From contig CBDCUP010000022.1 in assembly GCA_965222655.1 (NCBI GenBank), positions 1,798,001-1,862,000 of the forward strand: 64,000 nucleotides of DNA, read 5' to 3'. The stretch comes from CAUZIZ01 sp965222655. GTDB taxonomy: Bacteria > Acidobacteriota > UBA6911 > RPQK01 > JAJDTT01. The notes beneath the pieces are model-generated. The model was not told the DNA's origin. It saw only the letters and a program-made list of their open reading frames with translations, and did no database searches. Shown here in pieces: positions 61,775 to 64,000 of this stretch; positions within the stretch are counted from its first letter, which is position 1, and each line of letters begins with the position of its first letter. A program made the translations under genes and the position numbers.

Positions 61775-63225
61775 TGAAGACGAAATCGAGTCTCGCTGAA
61801 ATTCCTCTTCTGCCCCGGCGCCACTTCCTGTTGGGAGCAGGCAGTGGGCTGGGGGCCCTCGCTCTGGCTTGGCTCCTGCATGACGAGGGCCTCGGCAGAA
61901 GTCTTGGCAAAGGGGGGAAGTTTGGGTCCAGGCAGCCCCATTTTCCAGGCCGGGCCAAGCGGGTGCTGCACATCTTCGCGTCCGGTGGCGTCAGCCACCT
62001 GGATACGTTCGATTACAAGCCAGATCTGGCCAAACACGACGGAAAGGCCCTGACCAACAAGGGCGAGATTGACACCTTCTTCGGCAAGCCTGGGAATCTG
62101 ATGAAGTGTCCCTGGACCTTCCGCAAACGAGGCCAGAGCGGTCTCTGGGTCAGTGATCTTCTGCCTCACCTGGCCAGCTGCGCCGATGAGCTCTGCCTGA
62201 TCCAATCGATGGTGGCCAAGAGCTCCAATCACACCCCCGCCACCTTCCAGATGAACAGCGGATTCGTGCGCAATGGCTTTCCCTCAATGGGCTCCTGGAT
62301 CTCCTACGGTCTGGGAGCGGAGAGCCAGGATCTGCCTGCATTCGTCGTCCTTCCTGATTCCAGGGGCCTGCCTGCCGGCGGTTCTATCAATTGGACGGCT
62401 GGATTCCTTCCAGCTGCCCAACAGGGCGTGGCTTTCAGGCACACCGGCGACCCCATTCCAGATCTCAAGACCCCCGAAAGCGTTTCCCCTGATCGTCGCC
62501 AGGCAGAGATGGAGCTCGTAACCCAGATGAACCGGGAGTACCTGGAAGCCTATCCCGGGGACTCTACTCTGGAGGCGCGACTCCGGTCCTACCAACTGGC
62601 CGCCCGGATGCAGTTGAGCGTGCCCGATATCGTGAGCCTCAAGGACGAAGGCCCGGAGGTCCAGAGACGATATGGTCTGGATCACGAGGTGACGGCTGGG
62701 TTTGGCCGGAACTGCCTTCTCGCCAGAAGGCTCCTGGAGCGTGGAGTTCGCATGGTTCAAGTCTGGAGTGGAGGCGCCTTCGGGAAGCCCCGTATCAACT
62801 GGGATGCCCACGAGGATATCGTGGAGAACCACGGCAACCAGGCGGCAACAATGGACAAGCCCCTGGCCGGACTATTAACGGATCTGAGAGAGCGGGGGAT
62901 GCTGGAGGACACGCTGGTGGTATGGTCCACCGAGTTTGGCCGAACACCGGTTACCCAGGGGTTCGGAGCCACCGGCCGGGATCATCACCAGCACGCCTTT
63001 ACCTGCTGGCTGGCGGGCGCTGGCGTCAAGAAAGGTTTCTCCTACGGGATCACCGACGAAGTGGGCTACAATGTCGCCGAGAATCCCGTGACCGTCTATG
63101 ATTTCCATGCCACCATCCTCCACCTGCTGGGTCTGGACCACAAGAAGCTCACCTTCTACCACAACGGAATCCAGCGTCGTCTGACCGATGTCCACGGGCA
63201 TGTTGTGGAGGCTCTGCTGGGCTGA
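61774..63225 (+). CDS. DUF1501 Tat-exported protein
   Basis: About 483 residues from ATG 61774; a frame from 61738 would begin inside the repeat. The Tat-like signal is LLPRRHFLLGAGSGLGALAL. The DUF1501/sulfatase-like alkaline phosphatase fold is shown by RAKRVLHIFASGGVSHLDTF (metal-site Asp), DLLPHLASCADELCLIQSMV, GYNVAENPVTVYDFHATILH and LVVWSTEFGRTPVTQGFGAT. It is the usual partner of a DUF1553 protein. The start codon lies in the last bases of repeat unit 8 and no good ribosome site is left. Confidence 0.92.
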   Translation: MKTKSSLAEIPLLPRRHFLLGAGSGLGALALAWLLHDEGLGRSLGKGGKFGSRQPHFPGRAKRVLHIFASGGVSHLDTFDYKPDLAKHDGKALTNKGEIDTFFGKPGNLMKCPWTFRKRGQSGLWVSDLLPHLASCADELCLIQSMVAKSSNHTPATFQMNSGFVRNGFPSMGSWISYGLGAESQDLPAFVVLPDSRGLPAGGSINWTAGFLPAAQQGVAFRHTGDPIPDLKTPESVSPDRRQAEMELVTQMNREYLEAYPGDSTLEARLRSYQLAARMQLSVPDIVSLKDEGPEVQRRYGLDHEVTAGFGRNCLLARRLLERGVRMVQVWSGGAFGKPRINWDAHEDIVENHGNQAATMDKPLAGLLTDLRERGMLEDTLVVWSTEFGRTPVTQGFGATGRDHHQHAFTCWLAGAGVKKGFSYGITDEVGYNVAENPVTVYDFHATILHLLGLDHKKLTFYHNGIQRRLTDVHGHVVEALLG

Positions 63226-63235
63226 CAGAAGTAGA

Positions 63236-64000
63236 ATGACCCCAGAGCCCTTGAATCTTCCTGAAAAAGCACGGGTTGTCATCATCGGCGCCGGGGTTGT
63301 TGGCTCCAGCGCCGCCCACTATCTGACCCTTCACGGCTGGCGCGACGTTGTGGTGCTGGATCAGGGCCCACTCTTTGAGGTTCTTGGATCCACCTCCCAC
63401 GCTCCGGGTCTGGTATTCCAGACCAATCCCTCCCGAACCGTTTGTCAGCTAGCGCAATGGACGGTGGATCTCTACAACGAGCTGTCGTTGGAAGACGAGG
63501 GTCCGTGCTTCTATCCCGTAGGCAGTATTGAGATCGCGTACAGTCGCGAGCGTCAGCGGGAGCTGAAGCGGAGGCTCGGTTTCGCTCGATCCTGGGGACT
63601 ACCCGCCCAGATCATCACGCCTGCGGACGTGAAATCGCTGATTCCCAACCTGGACATTCAGCGAGTCCACGGTGGCTATCATGTCCCCTCGGACGGATTG
63701 GGGAAGGGTGTCCGCATCCTGAAGGCCCTGGCCCAGCAGGCCCAGAGCCGCGGCGCCATCTTCGTGCCGAATGCCCGGGTCAATCAGATTGAATCGAAGC
63801 AGGGAAGGGTGAGTGCCGTCATCTGCAATCAGGGCAGGATCGAGACCGAAGCGGTGCTCCTTTGTGCGGGAATCTGGGGCCCCAGGGTGGGAAGGCTTGC
63901 CGGGGTTCCGGTACCGATGCAGCCCATGCAGCATCTCTATGCTCGGACTGAGCCACTGCCGGAGCTGGCCGGGACCAGTACAGAGGTCGTCCACCCCGTT
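63236..64000 (+). CDS. FAD-dependent oxidoreductase (DAO, sarcosine/dimethylglycine dehydrogenase type), 5' part
   Basis: I read this frame directly; it is open from ATG 63236 through base 64000 (255 codons) and leaves the window. The N-terminal FAD-binding motif is ARVVIIGAGVVGSSAAHYLT. It continues with VVLDQGPLFEVLGSTSHAPG, FYPVGSIEIAYSRERQRELK, GGYHVPSDGLGKGVRILKAL and LLCAGIWGPRVGRLAGVPVP. HAPG is the site where DMGDH/SDH attach FAD covalently through His. Members oxidise sarcosine or dimethylglycine, often with a C-terminal folate domain that would lie outside. It starts 10 bp behind the DUF1501 gene. Confidence 0.92.
   Translation, partial: MTPEPLNLPEKARVVIIGAGVVGSSAAHYLTLHGWRDVVVLDQGPLFEVLGSTSHAPGLVFQTNPSRTVCQLAQWTVDLYNELSLEDEGPCFYPVGSIEIAYSRERQRELKRRLGFARSWGLPAQIITPADVKSLIPNLDIQRVHGGYHVPSDGLGKGVRILKALAQQAQSRGAIFVPNARVNQIESKQGRVSAVICNQGRIETEAVLLCAGIWGPRVGRLAGVPVPMQPMQHLYARTEPLPELAGTSTEVVHPV

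Overview
The window looks like a GC-rich bacterial chromosome segment from a free-living or host-associated heterotroph of the Acidobacteriota/Planctomycetota type. That placement is inferred from content and not proven: a PSCyt1-DUF1549-DUF1553 protein followed by a DUF1501 protein, an Asp/Cys type I sulfatase, many Tat-exported or lipoprotein beta-propellers of the sialidase/BNR type, a 14-blade FG-GAP protein, an IPTL-CTERM protein, and a large amount of mobile and repeat DNA. No rRNA, tRNA or CRISPR array was seen.

Layout. 1-4.6 kb: the end of an ISKra4-like element (transposase plus a DUF4338/DruA-family gene), then a complete ISL3 element (2753-4471, 23-bp inverted repeats, 8-bp target duplication) that splits a small secreted-protein gene. 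5-9.6 kb: a four-helix-bundle (IVP) gene behind a TTCGAA palindrome, a VOC protein, a Tat-exported amidohydrolase and a BNR lipoprotein. 9.8-15.5 kb: katG, whose last codons run into an istA remnant, an HpcH/HpaI aldolase whose stop codon lies in a MITE-like element, and a secreted glycosidase-like protein. 15.7-24.9 kb: a sialidase-like protein, the FG-GAP protein, a three-unit repeat array, gamma-glutamyltransferase and a PQQ sugar dehydrogenase. 25-29.5 kb: a transglutaminase-like protein, a 14-TM DHA2 exporter, two more repeat units and vapBC.

29.5-35.5 kb is an IS21 element with istA and istB. Its istA is broken by two small deletions and by a 3.3-kb four-gene serine-recombinase transposon bounded by GA dinucleotides. 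35.5-40.8 kb is a TetR-controlled export operon (TetR, MMPL/RND pump, LolA-like carrier, outer-membrane barrel) with two look-alike operators. 41-51 kb: a Rieske protein frameshifted by a 17-bp tandem duplication, another BNR protein, a C69 dipeptidase, a coupled SMP-30/Tat-protein pair, a serine hydrolase and a DUF4143 ATPase. 51-64 kb: sulfatase, pentaheme cytochrome, frameshifted quinoprotein, NmrA-type reductase, IPTL-CTERM protein, the DUF1553/DUF1501 pair and the start of a sarcosine/dimethylglycine dehydrogenase-type oxidoreductase.

The most unusual signal is a family of about 200-290-bp intergenic units. All share one junction word (CTAAGCTGAAACTTCATT or its complement) and one end module (GGCCCCATTCGAGAAAGAAA), but they carry one of three unrelated long hairpins. 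They sit in tandem and repeatedly abut or supply the stop codon of the upstream gene. Together with the katG/istA and aldolase/MITE fusions, much of this window's gene 3'-end structure appears to have been remade by mobile DNA.
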